DNA from: Pseudoruegeria sp. HB172150
GTDB taxonomy: Bacteria > Pseudomonadota > Alphaproteobacteria > Rhodobacterales > Rhodobacteraceae
Assembly: GCF_013184805.1 (NCBI RefSeq)
Contig: NZ_JAATNG010000004.1
Location: forward strand, 62,001-126,000
DNA length: 64,000 bases
Reading direction: 5' to 3'
Shown here: in pieces, positions 25,316 to 33,907 of the stretch
How the letters are laid out: the number at the start of each line of letters is the position of its first letter
Numbering within the stretch: position 1 is the stretch's first letter
Notes under the pieces: generated by a model
Told to the model about the DNA's origin: nothing
What the model saw: the letters and a program-made list of their open reading frames with translations, nothing else
The model's database searches: none
Made by a program: the position numbers and the translations under genes

Positions 25316-25537
25316 CTATCCCTTCGGCTTCATTTTGGTGACCTTGTAGGGCATCCCGTCCCGGTCATAGGTGGTCCATTCCCCCACCTGCGCGCCCATA
25401 TCGAAGGACCCAGACCGCATGATGGTCCCGTCCTTTCGATAGAACTCGAAGGGCCCATGCTCCTTGCCGTCCTTGCGATGCCCCTTGACCCAGAGCGATC
25501 CATCCTTGTGAAGCTTCTCGAAGGGTCCGTCCGTCAT
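25316..25537 (-). CDS. MORN-type repeat small protein
   Basis: A 73-residue protein containing three MORN-like repeats (GPFEKLHKDGSLWVKGHRKDG, GPFEFYRKDGTIMRSGSF, GEWTTYDRDGMPYKVT), each with the pattern G-x-(F/W)-x-x-(Y/F)-(R/D)-(D/K)-G. Similar short YwqK-like proteins occur widely and have no known enzymatic role. Its stop lies next to the 56-bp repeat. Base composition is normal. It lies 19 bases downstream of plsY and may be in the same transcript. Confidence 0.7.
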   Translation of the reverse strand: MTDGPFEKLHKDGSLWVKGHRKDGKEHGPFEFYRKDGTIMRSGSFDMGAQVGEWTTYDRDGMPYKVTKMKPKG

Positions 25538-25556
25538 GGTTTCCTCCCTGCCGACG

Positions 25557-26150
25557 TCAGCTCTTCTGCCCGATCCGCGGCTCCGTCCCCGCCCTCAGCC
25601 GGGCAATGTTCTCCGAATGCCGGAAGATCACCAGCCCGCTCATCAACGCGATCACCACCGCCCCATGCCAGTGATAGAAGATCAGCGCCCAGACCGGCGC
25701 CAGCACCGCCGCCATCAGCCCCGACAGCGAAGAGATCCGGAAGATCAGCGCCACCACCAGCCACGTGGCGCAGGACAACAGCCCCACCGGCCAGCTGAGC
25801 GCGATGAGGGTGCCGAGGAAGGTCGCCACCGCCTTGCCGCCCTTGAAGCCCAGGAAGACCGGCCAGATATGCCCGGCCATCGCGAAGAGCCCGGCAACCC
25901 CCGCCGCATCCTCCCCTACCAGCCACCGCGCCAGCAGCACCGCCGCCGCCCCCTTGCCCGCGTCGCCGATCAGGGTGATCAGCGCCGCCGCCTTGTTGCC
26001 GGTCCGAAGCACATTGGTCGCGCCGATATTCCCCGAGCCGATGCTGCGCAGATCGCCCAGCCCGAAAAGCTTCGCCGTCAGCCAGCCGAAGGAAACGGAG
26101 CCGAGCAGGTAGGCGAGAATGGCGGTCAGGATCAGGGGCAGCATGGGCAT
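25557..26150 (-). CDS. plsY: Acyl-phosphate:glycerol-3-phosphate acyltransferase PlsY
   Basis: A 197-residue multi-pass membrane enzyme that transfers an acyl group from acyl-phosphate to glycerol-3-phosphate in phospholipid synthesis. Signature motifs are DLRSIGSGNIGATNVLRTG near residue 35 and GHIWPVFLGFKGGKAVAT near 95, with the third motif HSEN near the end. Five hydrophobic segments are visible. Its soluble partner PlsX is not in the window. The MORN-type gene follows 19 bases downstream. Confidence 0.94.
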   Translation of the reverse strand: MPMLPLILTAILAYLLGSVSFGWLTAKLFGLGDLRSIGSGNIGATNVLRTGNKAAALITLIGDAGKGAAAVLLARWLVGEDAAGVAGLFAMAGHIWPVFLGFKGGKAVATFLGTLIALSWPVGLLSCATWLVVALIFRISSLSGLMAAVLAPVWALIFYHWHGAVVIALMSGLVIFRHSENIARLRAGTEPRIGQKS

Positions 26151-26210
26151 CGGCCGATCTGTTTCAGGTCGTGCCCATCCTGTCGGGAAACGCGGCCGGG
26201 CGGAAGCCCT

Positions 26211-26861
26211 CTACTCCACCCGGTCGATCAGTTCCAGAACCGACGGGCCGAGACCCTCGACGATCACCTTCACCCCTTCCGCGTTGGGATGCAGGTGATC
26301 CGCCTGCAAATAGGCCTCAATATTGCTGCCCTGCGCCTTCTCCAGCAGCGGTGCCAGGAAGTCCGGCCCATGGAGCGCGCCATATTCCTCGACGAGGTCC
26401 GGGTAGATGGCGTTGAACTCGGTCTGGTAGTCGGCCCCGTAATTGGCCGGAGCGGCGATCCCGATCACCAGAACTTCGACGCCGGCCTCCTGCGCGGCGC
26501 TGAGGATGCCGTCGAGATTGCCCCGCGCGACGGAGGGATCTATGCCGCGCAGCATGTCGTTGGCGCCGAGTGCCAGGACCATCGCGTCGACGTCGTCCGC
26601 CAGGACCCAGCCGATGCGGGAAAGGCCGCCCTGCGTGGTATCACCGGAGACGCCGGCATTGCGCAGTTCCACGTCGGCGCCGTGGCCAGTCAGCCATGCC
26701 TGTAGCTGTGGTACGAAGCCGTTCTCGGGAGGCAGACCGTAGCCCGCGGTCAGGCTGTCACCGAGCGCCGCGATGACCACCGGCTCCGCCGCGGCCGGGC
26801 CGGCAAGCAGCACGAGCGCGAGACCGAGGTTGCGAACCTCTCGTCCGGCCCCATATGCCAT
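26211..26861 (-). CDS. tesA: GDSL arylesterase / lysophospholipase TesA
   Basis: A 216-residue periplasmic SGNH hydrolase. After the signal peptide (LGLALVLLAGPAAA) comes ALGDSLTAGYGL (nucleophile Ser in GDSL, block I), then GVSGDTTQGG (block II Gly), ALGANDMLRG (block III Asn) and DHLHPNAEG (catalytic Asp and His). The family hydrolyses thioesters, arylesters and lysophospholipids. The ATG at 26861 has no good ribosome-binding site and the divergent ABC gene starts 28 bases away. The divergent ATPase-permease pair next to it repeats the tesA-ybbA-ybbP neighbourhood of E. coli. Confidence 0.92.
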   Translation of the reverse strand: MAYGAGREVRNLGLALVLLAGPAAAEPVVIAALGDSLTAGYGLPPENGFVPQLQAWLTGHGADVELRNAGVSGDTTQGGLSRIGWVLADDVDAMVLALGANDMLRGIDPSVARGNLDGILSAAQEAGVEVLVIGIAAPANYGADYQTEFNAIYPDLVEEYGALHGPDFLAPLLEKAQGSNIEAYLQADHLHPNAEGVKVIVEGLGPSVLELIDRVE

Positions 26862-26889
26862 GGAACTGAATCGCCGCAGGAGCTTGCCA

Positions 26890-27582
26890 ATGAAGGACCC
26901 CGTCGTCGCGCTCTCGGACGCCCGCCTGTCACTGGCGGGGAATGCGGGGCGGGTGGATATCCTGAAGGGCATCACGCTACAGGTCTCGCGCGGCGAGACG
27001 TTGGGACTGGTTGGGCCTTCGGGCAGCGGCAAGAGCTCCCTCCTTATGCTGATGGGCGGGCTGGAGCGGGCCACCGGCGGCAAGGTCGAGGTTCTGGGCC
27101 ACGACCTGACCGCGATGGGAGAAGACGCGCTCGCCCGGTTCAGGCGTAATCATATGGGTGTGGTTTTCCAATCCTTCCACCTGATTCCGACGATGACCGC
27201 GCTGGAGAATGTCGCGACGCCGCTGGAACTGGCGGGCGTGACGGATGCGTTCGAGCGGGCGGAGGCGGAACTGGAGGCGATGGGGTTGGGGCATCGCGCC
27301 GGCCACTACCCCTCGCAGATGTCGGGGGGCGAGCAGCAGCGGGTAGCTTTGGCACGGGCCGCCGCGCCGCGGCCCGATATCTTGCTGGCGGATGAACCGA
27401 CAGGGAACCTCGACGGCACCACGGGCGCCACGATCATGGATCTGCTGTTCGGGCTACGCGACCGGCACGGCGCGACGCTGATCCTGGTGACACATGCGCC
27501 GGAATTGGCGGCGCGCTGTGACCGGGTGATCGAGCTGGTCGACGGGGAGCTGGCGGAGCCGCAGAAGGCGGCCGCCGAATGA
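26890..27582 (+). CDS. ybbA: ABC transporter ATPase, YbbA/LolD-like
   Basis: A 230-residue cytoplasmic ATPase of the MacB/LolD class. Walker A is GPSGSGKSS near residue 40, the Q-loop is VFQSFHLIP near 90, the signature is MSGGEQQRVALARA near 143, and Walker B is ILLADEPTGNLDG near 165, followed by LVTHAPEL. The ATG follows AGGAG. Its stop overlaps the permease start (ATGA), so the pair is translated together. With tesA divergent, it is the YbbA-type exporter of unknown substrate, possibly lipids. Confidence 0.9.
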   Translation: MKDPVVALSDARLSLAGNAGRVDILKGITLQVSRGETLGLVGPSGSGKSSLLMLMGGLERATGGKVEVLGHDLTAMGEDALARFRRNHMGVVFQSFHLIPTMTALENVATPLELAGVTDAFERAEAELEAMGLGHRAGHYPSQMSGGEQQRVALARAAAPRPDILLADEPTGNLDGTTGATIMDLLFGLRDRHGATLILVTHAPELAARCDRVIELVDGELAEPQKAAAE

Positions 27583-30113
27583 GTTTCCGCAATGCCGCCC
27601 GCATCGCCCGGCGCGAGTTGCGCGGCGGGCTGGCGGGGTTTCGGGTGTTTCTGGCCTGTCTGACGCTGGGCGTGGCGGCGATTGCCGCCGTGGGCTCGGT
27701 GCGGGAATCGGTGGAGCAGGGGCTGGCGCGGGATGCGGCGGTGATCCTTGGCGGCGATGCGGAGATCGAGCTGACCTATCGCTTCGCGACCGAGGCGGAG
27801 CGGGCCTGGATGGAGGAGATCTCGGACGAGGTGTCCGAGACGGTGGATTTCCGGTCGATGGTCGTGGTGCCGGCTGAGGGCGGAGACGAGCGCGGGCTGA
27901 CGCAGGTACGCGGGGTGGACGGGGCCTATCCCTTGTACGGCGCCGTTGGTCTGGCGCCGGTGATGCCTTTGGAGACCGCGTTCGACGGGAAGGAAGGTTT
28001 GCCCGGCGCGGTTATGGACCCGGTGCTAACGGCGCGGCTGGGGATCGAGCCGGGCGACGTGTTTCGCCTGGGCACGCGGGATTTCGTGCTGATGGCCGAA
28101 CTGGTGCGCGAGCCGGACAATGCGGCGGGCGGCTTCACGCTGGGGCCTCGGACGCTGGTGCGGCTGGCGGATCTGGAGGGGACCGGGCTGATCCAGCCGG
28201 GTACCTTGTACGAGACGGACTACCGGCTGCGGCTGCCCGATGGGGCGGATGTGGTTGCGCTGGAGGTGCATGCGGACTCGGCGCTGGAGGGTGCTGGGCA
28301 GCGCTGGCGCGATACGCGGAACGCGGCGCCGGGGACGGCGGAATTCGTCGATCGGCTGGCGAGTTTTCTTGTGATTGTCGGATTGGCGGGGCTGGCCGTG
28401 GGCGGCGTCGGCGTGTCTGCGGCGGTGCGATCCTATCTGGAGCGCAAGACATCCGTCATCGCGACGCTGAAGACACTGGGCGCGGAGACGGGGACGATCT
28501 TTCTGGCCTACGCGTTCCAGATTGGTGGGCTGACCTTGCTCGGGCTGGTACTCGGGCTGGCGTTAGGCGCGGCCCTGCCGCTGGTGCTGCGGCCGCTGAT
28601 CGAGGCGCAGCTGCCGATCCCGGCGGTGTTCGGGGTGCATGTCGAGCCTCTGGCGGAGGCCGCACTTTACGGTGCTCTGGCGGCGGCGTTGTTCACTTTA
28701 TGGCCGCTGGCGCGGACCGAGCAGGTGCGGGCAGCGGCGCTCTACCGCGACGGGGCGCAGGGCGGCGCGGTGTGGCCGCGCTGGCCGTACATCGTGGCGA
28801 CGGGTGCCTTGCTGGCGGCGTTGGTGGCGGCGGCGGCGGAACTGTCGGGGCTGGAGCGGCTGACACTGTGGTCGGCGGCGGGTATTTTCGGTGCGTTCCT
28901 GACCCTGCTGGGCGTGGCCTGGCTGACGCGGCAAATGTCGCGGCGGCTGGCACGGTCACAGGCGGTGCGGGGGAGGAGCGCCTTGCGGATGGCGCTTGGG
29001 TCCGCTGGCGGGCCCGGGAGCGAGGCGGCGTCGGTTGTGCTGTCGCTGGGGCTAGGGCTGACGGTGCTGGCCGCGGTGGGGCAGATCGATTCCAACCTGC
29101 GCGGCGCGATTGCGCGGGATCTGCCCGATGTCGCGCCGAGTTATTTCGTAGTTGATATCCAGACCGATCAGCTGGACGGATTTCTTGAGAAGGCGAATGG
29201 CGATCCGGGGGTGACGCGGGTTCAGACGGCGCCGATGCTTCGTGGGGTAATTACCCAGATCAACGGGCGGCCCGCCGCCGAGGTTGCGGGGGATCACTGG
29301 GTCATCCAGGGCGACCGGGGCATCACTTATTCCGCCGCGCCGCCGCCGGGGACGGAGATCACAGCGGGCGAATGGTGGCCGGAGGATTACGACGGCCCGC
29401 CGCTGGTCAGCTTCGCCGCGGATGAGGCGGCGGAAATGGGGCTGTCGCTGGGCGACGAGATCACCATCAACGTGCTGGGACGGGACATTACCGCCGAGAT
29501 CACCAGCTTCCGGAACGTGGATTTCTCGAATGCCGGGATGGGGTTCATCCTGTCGATGAACCCCGCCGCTCTGCAGGGCGCGCCGCATAGTCACATCGCG
29601 ACGATTTACGCCGACGAGGAGGCCGAGGCGCGGCTGCTGCGAGAGATCGGCGGCGCGTGGCCGAACATCACCATGATCAGCGTGCGGAACGCCATCGGTC
29701 GGGCGGCGGAGATCCTTGCGGGGATCGCCGCGGCAACGACATATGGCGCGCTGGCGACGCTGGTGACGGGGTTCATCGTGCTGATCGGCGCTGCGGCGGC
29801 GGGAGAGCGTGCGCGCACCTACGAGGCGGCGGTGCTGAAGACGCTGGGGGCGACGCGCGGATCGGTTCTGGCGAATTTCGCGATCCGCAGCGCGGTGTTC
29901 GGTCTGGCGGCGGGACTGGTGGCGATCCTGGCGGGCGGCTTGGCCGGCTGGGCGGTGACGTGGTTCGTGATGGACACAGAATACGCGTTCGAACCGGTTT
30001 CTGCGGTGGCCATCGTGGCGGGGGGTGTCGTGATCACATTGCTCGCCGGGCTGGCCTTTGCATGGCGGCCGCTGGCGGCGCGACCGGCACGGGTGCTGCG
30101 CGCGCGGGAATAA
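27579..30113 (+). CDS. ybbP: FtsX-like ABC permease, YbbP family
   Basis: An 844-residue membrane protein with the ten-segment arrangement of YbbP: one N-terminal helix, a periplasmic domain, a first FtsX core near residues 250-390 (with VGGVGVSAAVRSYLERKTSVIATLKTLGAE-type coupling loop), a middle group of helices, a second periplasmic domain and a second FtsX core near 700-840. It partners the ATPase upstream. YbbAP-TesA is thought to move or process lipid molecules from the inner membrane. No frameshift is visible. Confidence 0.9.
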   Translation: MSFRNAARIARRELRGGLAGFRVFLACLTLGVAAIAAVGSVRESVEQGLARDAAVILGGDAEIELTYRFATEAERAWMEEISDEVSETVDFRSMVVVPAEGGDERGLTQVRGVDGAYPLYGAVGLAPVMPLETAFDGKEGLPGAVMDPVLTARLGIEPGDVFRLGTRDFVLMAELVREPDNAAGGFTLGPRTLVRLADLEGTGLIQPGTLYETDYRLRLPDGADVVALEVHADSALEGAGQRWRDTRNAAPGTAEFVDRLASFLVIVGLAGLAVGGVGVSAAVRSYLERKTSVIATLKTLGAETGTIFLAYAFQIGGLTLLGLVLGLALGAALPLVLRPLIEAQLPIPAVFGVHVEPLAEAALYGALAAALFTLWPLARTEQVRAAALYRDGAQGGAVWPRWPYIVATGALLAALVAAAAELSGLERLTLWSAAGIFGAFLTLLGVAWLTRQMSRRLARSQAVRGRSALRMALGSAGGPGSEAASVVLSLGLGLTVLAAVGQIDSNLRGAIARDLPDVAPSYFVVDIQTDQLDGFLEKANGDPGVTRVQTAPMLRGVITQINGRPAAEVAGDHWVIQGDRGITYSAAPPPGTEITAGEWWPEDYDGPPLVSFAADEAAEMGLSLGDEITINVLGRDITAEITSFRNVDFSNAGMGFILSMNPAALQGAPHSHIATIYADEEAEARLLREIGGAWPNITMISVRNAIGRAAEILAGIAAATTYGALATLVTGFIVLIGAAAAGERARTYEAAVLKTLGATRGSVLANFAIRSAVFGLAAGLVAILAGGLAGWAVTWFVMDTEYAFEPVSAVAIVAGGVVITLLAGLAFAWRPLAARPARVLRARE

Positions 30114-30120
30114 GGCGCGG

Positions 30121-31041
30121 TCAGCCCAGCCAGATCGGGTTCGACCAGGCGCGGCGGCCGGCGGCGTCGATCACCGAGACGCGGATCCAGGGCGAGGCGC
30201 TGAACTTGTCGAGGTCCATTTCCGAGCGCGTCATCGAAAGGCCATGTGTCGCCTTGGCGAGGCAGCCGCGGCCCTGCACGATCATCGAGACGATGGCGGA
30301 ACTTTCGACGACGATCTTGTCGTCTTCGATGACGATGTTGCGCAGATCCGGGCCCTGGCTGGAATAGAAGGTCCCGGCCTTCAGCGCAGCAAGCAGCGCG
30401 TCGGGATCGTTTTCTTCTGCCTTCACCATCACCCAGCCGCCGAAATGGTCGGGCTCGGTGAAATGGGCGTCGTCGGTGGCGATCAGGTTCAGTTCCCGCC
30501 CCTCGGTCAGCATCAGGTCCAGTGTGTGAAATCCGTCGGGACGGTCGGCGCCCATTGCGCAGCCGTGGTTGTAGGTCTCGACCGCATGGGCGGCCTCCAG
30601 CGACAGCGCATCGTTCAGGGTCAGGCCGGACCATTGCGGGTGGGCGACGGCGACATAGGCCCCGGCAGCGGCGGCGCGGGCGGCGAGCTGAGGGCCGGTT
30701 TCCTGATCATCGGTGGCGAAGAATTCCTGCGTTTTCGGCGGTTCAAAATCAGCCGGCAGTCCGACTGCGAGGATGTGCCAGAGATCGCCATTCTCCTGCG
30801 CACCGGAATGCAGTTCGGCGCCGAGAATGGTGGTGTAGCCGGGGGTGCGGAAGCCTGTGGTTTCGGCAATGGGAAAGCCGTAACGACCGAGGAAGTGATC
30901 GGTCAGCGACATGAAGTCATAGCCTTCGTCGCGGTAGCGGCGGCAGACCTCGGCCGGTTCAAGTGCGCCGTCGGACAGTGTCGAATGGGTGTGAAGGTTG
31001 CCGCGAAAAAAGCGCCCCGGTGCGGTGAAGAAATCGGTCAT
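30121..31041 (-). CDS. PHP-domain metal-dependent phosphoesterase-like protein
   Basis: A 306-residue protein. The N-terminus shows the PHP motif I NLHTHSTLSDG near residue 15, with further His/Asp at SLTDH near 45, GAELHSG near 75, a His in VAHPQWSG near 132 and DDAHF near 190. These ligate three metal ions in the family. The C-terminal 70 residues may form a small beta domain. Members hydrolyse phosphate esters or nucleotides. The gene converges on ybbP and lies downstream of the purine permease, separated by a terminator. Confidence 0.8.
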   Translation of the reverse strand: MTDFFTAPGRFFRGNLHTHSTLSDGALEPAEVCRRYRDEGYDFMSLTDHFLGRYGFPIAETTGFRTPGYTTILGAELHSGAQENGDLWHILAVGLPADFEPPKTQEFFATDDQETGPQLAARAAAAGAYVAVAHPQWSGLTLNDALSLEAAHAVETYNHGCAMGADRPDGFHTLDLMLTEGRELNLIATDDAHFTEPDHFGGWVMVKAEENDPDALLAALKAGTFYSSQGPDLRNIVIEDDKIVVESSAIVSMIVQGRGCLAKATHGLSMTRSEMDLDKFSASPWIRVSVIDAAGRRAWSNPIWLG

Positions 31042-31110
31042 TTCGGCCCCTTGCAGTCGATGTGCTCCGGGCTGTTACACAGACAGCTTTACAGGGCCGT
31101 GACAAGAGGC

Positions 31111-31130
31111 GGCGGGCCGCTTGGCCCGCC
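31111..31130 (-). terminator. Terminator of the purine permease gene
   Basis: GGCGGGCC and GGCCCGCC form a perfect 8-bp stem with loop GCTT, 10 bases after the permease stop on the minus strand. The tail (TCTTGTCACGG) is partly T-rich. Confidence 0.55.
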
Positions 31131-31140
31131 GAGATGGTGC

Positions 31141-32556
31141 TTATTCCGCCGGGCCGTGACCAGCGAGGCCGCCCGAGATTTCCTCGGTGGATTCCTCGGA
31201 CAGCGGTGTCGGCAGCAAGAGGTTCAGCACGATTGCGATCAGAGCCGCTGGCAAGATGCCGGAAACCAGCAGGACCTTGAGCCAGTCGGGCAGGTATTGT
31301 ACCGCTTCCGGTTCCAGCTGAAGGCCAAGACCGACAGACAGAGCCACGGCAAAGATCACCATGTTGCGCTTGTCCCAATTCACGTCGGATAGCATCGACA
31401 CGCCGGAAGCGACAACCATGCCGAACATCACGATGACGCCGCCGCCGAGAACCTCGATCGGCACGGTCCGGATGACGCCGCCGATCTTGGGCACCAGACC
31501 GCAGATGATCAGGAAGATCGCGCCAAAGGTCACCACGTGACGGCTCATCACGCCGGTCATGGCGATCAGGCCGACATTCTGGCTGAACGAGGTGTTGGGC
31601 AGGCCGCCGAAGATGCCGGCAATGGCTGTCCCGGTACCGTCGGCGAAGGTCGCTCCCTGGATTTCCTTGTCGGTCGCCTCGCGCCCGGCGCCGCCTTTCA
31701 CGATGCCCGAGACGTCGCCGACGGTTTCCACCGCCGAGACGAAGGCCATCAGGCAGAAGCCGATGACGGCGGCGAGCGAGAACTCGAAGCCGTATTTGAA
31801 TGGAACCGGCAGGGCGAATGCGGCGGCGTTGTTCCAGGAACTGGCGATGGAACTGACCGGCAGCATGCCGACGATGATGGCGTAGATGTAACCGGCGATC
31901 AGGCCGATCAGGACGGCGGAAACGCTGAGCATTCCCTTGGCGAAGAACTTGAAGCCGAGGGTGACGAAGATCACGATCAGAGCTGCGGACCAGTTCAGCA
32001 GCGAACCATATTCCTCGGTTCCCTTGGCCGGGACGCCGCCCGCCGCGTATTGGATGCCGACCTGCACCAGCGCGAGGCCGATCATGGTTACGACGAGGCC
32101 GGTGACCAGTGGTGGCAGCGCGAAGCGGATCTTGCCGATGAAAAAGCCGATGCAGGCATGGAACAGGCCACCGATCAGTACCCCACCGAACAGCGCGGCA
32201 AGGGCGTCGACGCCCTTGCCCGCGACGAGCGGAATCATGATCGGGATGAAGGCAAAGGACGTGCCCTGTACGATCGGGAGCGCCGCGCCGATGGGGCCGA
32301 CAGTGATCGTCTGCAGCAGCGTCGCCAGACCGGCGAAGAGCATCGACATCTGGATGAGGTAAAGCAGTTCCGGGAAGTCCGGCGAGTTCGAGCCGAAGCC
32401 GAAGCCGGCCGCGCCCGCGACGATGATCGCCGGAGTCACGTTGGCGATGAACATCGCCATCACGTGCTGGATGCCCAGCGGAATCGCCTGCCAGATCGGC
32501 GGCGTATAGTTCGGATCTTTCAGTTGCTCGGGAGTCCCGATGCTTGTGTCAGTCAT
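31141..32556 (-). CDS. NCS2-family purine (urate/xanthine) permease
   Basis: A 471-residue inner-membrane transporter of the nucleobase:cation symporter-2 family, with about 14 hydrophobic segments. Signature regions are the N-terminal GIQHVMAMFIANVTPAIIV, the SFAFIPIMIPL region near residue 105, and the motif with AGIFGGLPNTSFSQNVGLIAMTGV near 325, where the Q/N and following G-x-S positions select purines. It is encoded next to the urate-to-ureide genes, so uric acid or xanthine is the likely substrate. The start is the ATG at 32556, giving MTDTSIG, after GAGGGACAGG. Confidence 0.9.
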   Translation of the reverse strand: MTDTSIGTPEQLKDPNYTPPIWQAIPLGIQHVMAMFIANVTPAIIVAGAAGFGFGSNSPDFPELLYLIQMSMLFAGLATLLQTITVGPIGAALPIVQGTSFAFIPIMIPLVAGKGVDALAALFGGVLIGGLFHACIGFFIGKIRFALPPLVTGLVVTMIGLALVQVGIQYAAGGVPAKGTEEYGSLLNWSAALIVIFVTLGFKFFAKGMLSVSAVLIGLIAGYIYAIIVGMLPVSSIASSWNNAAAFALPVPFKYGFEFSLAAVIGFCLMAFVSAVETVGDVSGIVKGGAGREATDKEIQGATFADGTGTAIAGIFGGLPNTSFSQNVGLIAMTGVMSRHVVTFGAIFLIICGLVPKIGGVIRTVPIEVLGGGVIVMFGMVVASGVSMLSDVNWDKRNMVIFAVALSVGLGLQLEPEAVQYLPDWLKVLLVSGILPAALIAIVLNLLLPTPLSEESTEEISGGLAGHGPAE

Positions 32557-32603
32557 AGCCCCTGTCCCTCTGTGACTCGGAAAACGCCCTGAAATTGGAC
32601 GCT

Positions 32604-33089
32604 TCACACAGATGTTACACGGTATGGCTGTTCAAACCAAAACTCCTGAAGATTGGGCGTGTCGCCAATTCTGTCGATCACACCGAACAATCCATTTCCT
32701 GCCAAAGGCGTGAGCACTCCGTGCCAAGTATTGCGCAGAAAGTTCACACCCTGCCCGGGTGCGGTGAGGAAGGTACGGGGTATGCCGGGCTGGCCGCCTT
32801 CGTCGGGGGCGGTGATGACGAGGAACGGCTCACGGTCCAGCGGCAGGAAGGCCTGGCTGCCTTCGGGGTGTCGTTCGACCATTGCGAGCTCGAGGGGCAG
32901 GCTGCGCAGCTCTGCCTTGAAGACCGAAATTCCGGCGCGGCCGCCGGGGCCGAAATCGAGCCGCGCGCGGTCGTGGTATCGGCCGCAGAGGCCCTGATTG
33001 ATGATCTTGTCCGGATCGCCGGCGGCCTCCAGCACATCGCCGAAGGGGGCGAAGGCGTCGGCCGTCAGCGGCTCGGTTCGGAGGATCAC
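32604..33089 (-). CDS. allA: Ureidoglycolate lyase
   Basis: A 161-residue cupin-fold enzyme that splits ureidoglycolate into glyoxylate and urea, the last step of the ureide branch. The family pattern is visible: LTADAFAPFGDVLEAAG at the start, HPEGSQAFLPLD near residue 75, and NTWHGVLTPL near 122 with metal/ligand residues. The start is GTG at 33089, which overlaps the stop of the previous gene (GTGA). It ends 48 bases before the permease start, so the four genes probably form one transcript. Confidence 0.9.
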   Translation of the reverse strand: MILRTEPLTADAFAPFGDVLEAAGDPDKIINQGLCGRYHDRARLDFGPGGRAGISVFKAELRSLPLELAMVERHPEGSQAFLPLDREPFLVITAPDEGGQPGIPRTFLTAPGQGVNFLRNTWHGVLTPLAGNGLFGVIDRIGDTPNLQEFWFEQPYRVTSV

Positions 33090-33907
33090 GTCAGCGGTCC
33101 CAGCGACGGATGCCTGTTCACGTCCTTGTAGAGCAGGTAGCGGAACGGTTCGGTCCCGGTGGCGATGCAGGCCTGCGGGCAGAAGGCGCGGAGCCACATG
33201 AAATCGCCGGGCCCGACCTCTACCCAGTCCTGGTTCAGCAGGTAGCGGGCGGTGCCCTGCAGGACGAAGAGGCCGTGTTCCATCACGTGGGTCTCGGCGA
33301 AGGGGATGCGACCGCCGGGCTGGAAGGTGACGATGTTGACGTGAAAGTCGTAGGCGAGATCCAGCGGGTCGAGAAAACGCTGCGTGCCCCAGGCATCGCC
33401 GCATTCGGGCATCGGCACGACCGGGACCCTGCTTTCATGGGTGATCATAGGTTCGGGGACGGTCAGCCCCTGGGCGTGAACGTAGCGTTTGCGGATCCAA
33501 TGAAAACCGCAGGGTTCGTCGTAGATGTTCCACAGCTCCCACGGCGCGGCGGGCGGCAGATAGACATAGGAGCCTGGCTCCAATTCGTGATGCTCGGCGC
33601 CGAGCGTCAGACGGGCCCTGCCCTTGGCGACGAAGAGCACGGCCTGTGCGTCGCGGTCGGGTTCGGGATCGGAGCTCCCGCCGCCGGGGTAAATCTCGAC
33701 GGCATATTGCGCGAAGGTTTCGGCAAAGCCGGTCATCGGCCGGGCGAAGATCCAGGCACGGTGGCTGTGCCAGGTGGGCAGGAAGGACGTTACGATATCG
33801 CGGTGGGTAACCGCCGGCAGGACTGCGTAGGCGGTGGTAAAGACCGCCGCGCCATCGGCATTGACTGACTGGTCCGGCAGACCGCCGGACGGAAAGGCGT
33901 AGTTCAC
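33086..33907 (-). CDS. allE: (S)-ureidoglycine aminohydrolase, bicupin
   Basis: A 273-residue double cupin. It carries the first cupin around EIYPGGGSSDPEPDRDAQAVLFVAKGRARLTLG and the second around FQPGGRIPFAETHVMEHGLFVLQGTARYLL, with His/Glu metal ligands (E-x-H-x5-H) in the second half. The reaction converts (S)-ureidoglycine to ureidoglycolate and ammonia. Both ends overlap neighbours by GTGA: it starts at GTG 33907 inside the stop of the puuE-uraD fusion and ends in the start of allA. The enzyme supplying its substrate, allantoate amidohydrolase, is not in the window. Confidence 0.9.
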   Translation of the reverse strand: MNYAFPSGGLPDQSVNADGAAVFTTAYAVLPAVTHRDIVTSFLPTWHSHRAWIFARPMTGFAETFAQYAVEIYPGGGSSDPEPDRDAQAVLFVAKGRARLTLGAEHHELEPGSYVYLPPAAPWELWNIYDEPCGFHWIRKRYVHAQGLTVPEPMITHESRVPVVPMPECGDAWGTQRFLDPLDLAYDFHVNIVTFQPGGRIPFAETHVMEHGLFVLQGTARYLLNQDWVEVGPGDFMWLRAFCPQACIATGTEPFRYLLYKDVNRHPSLGPLT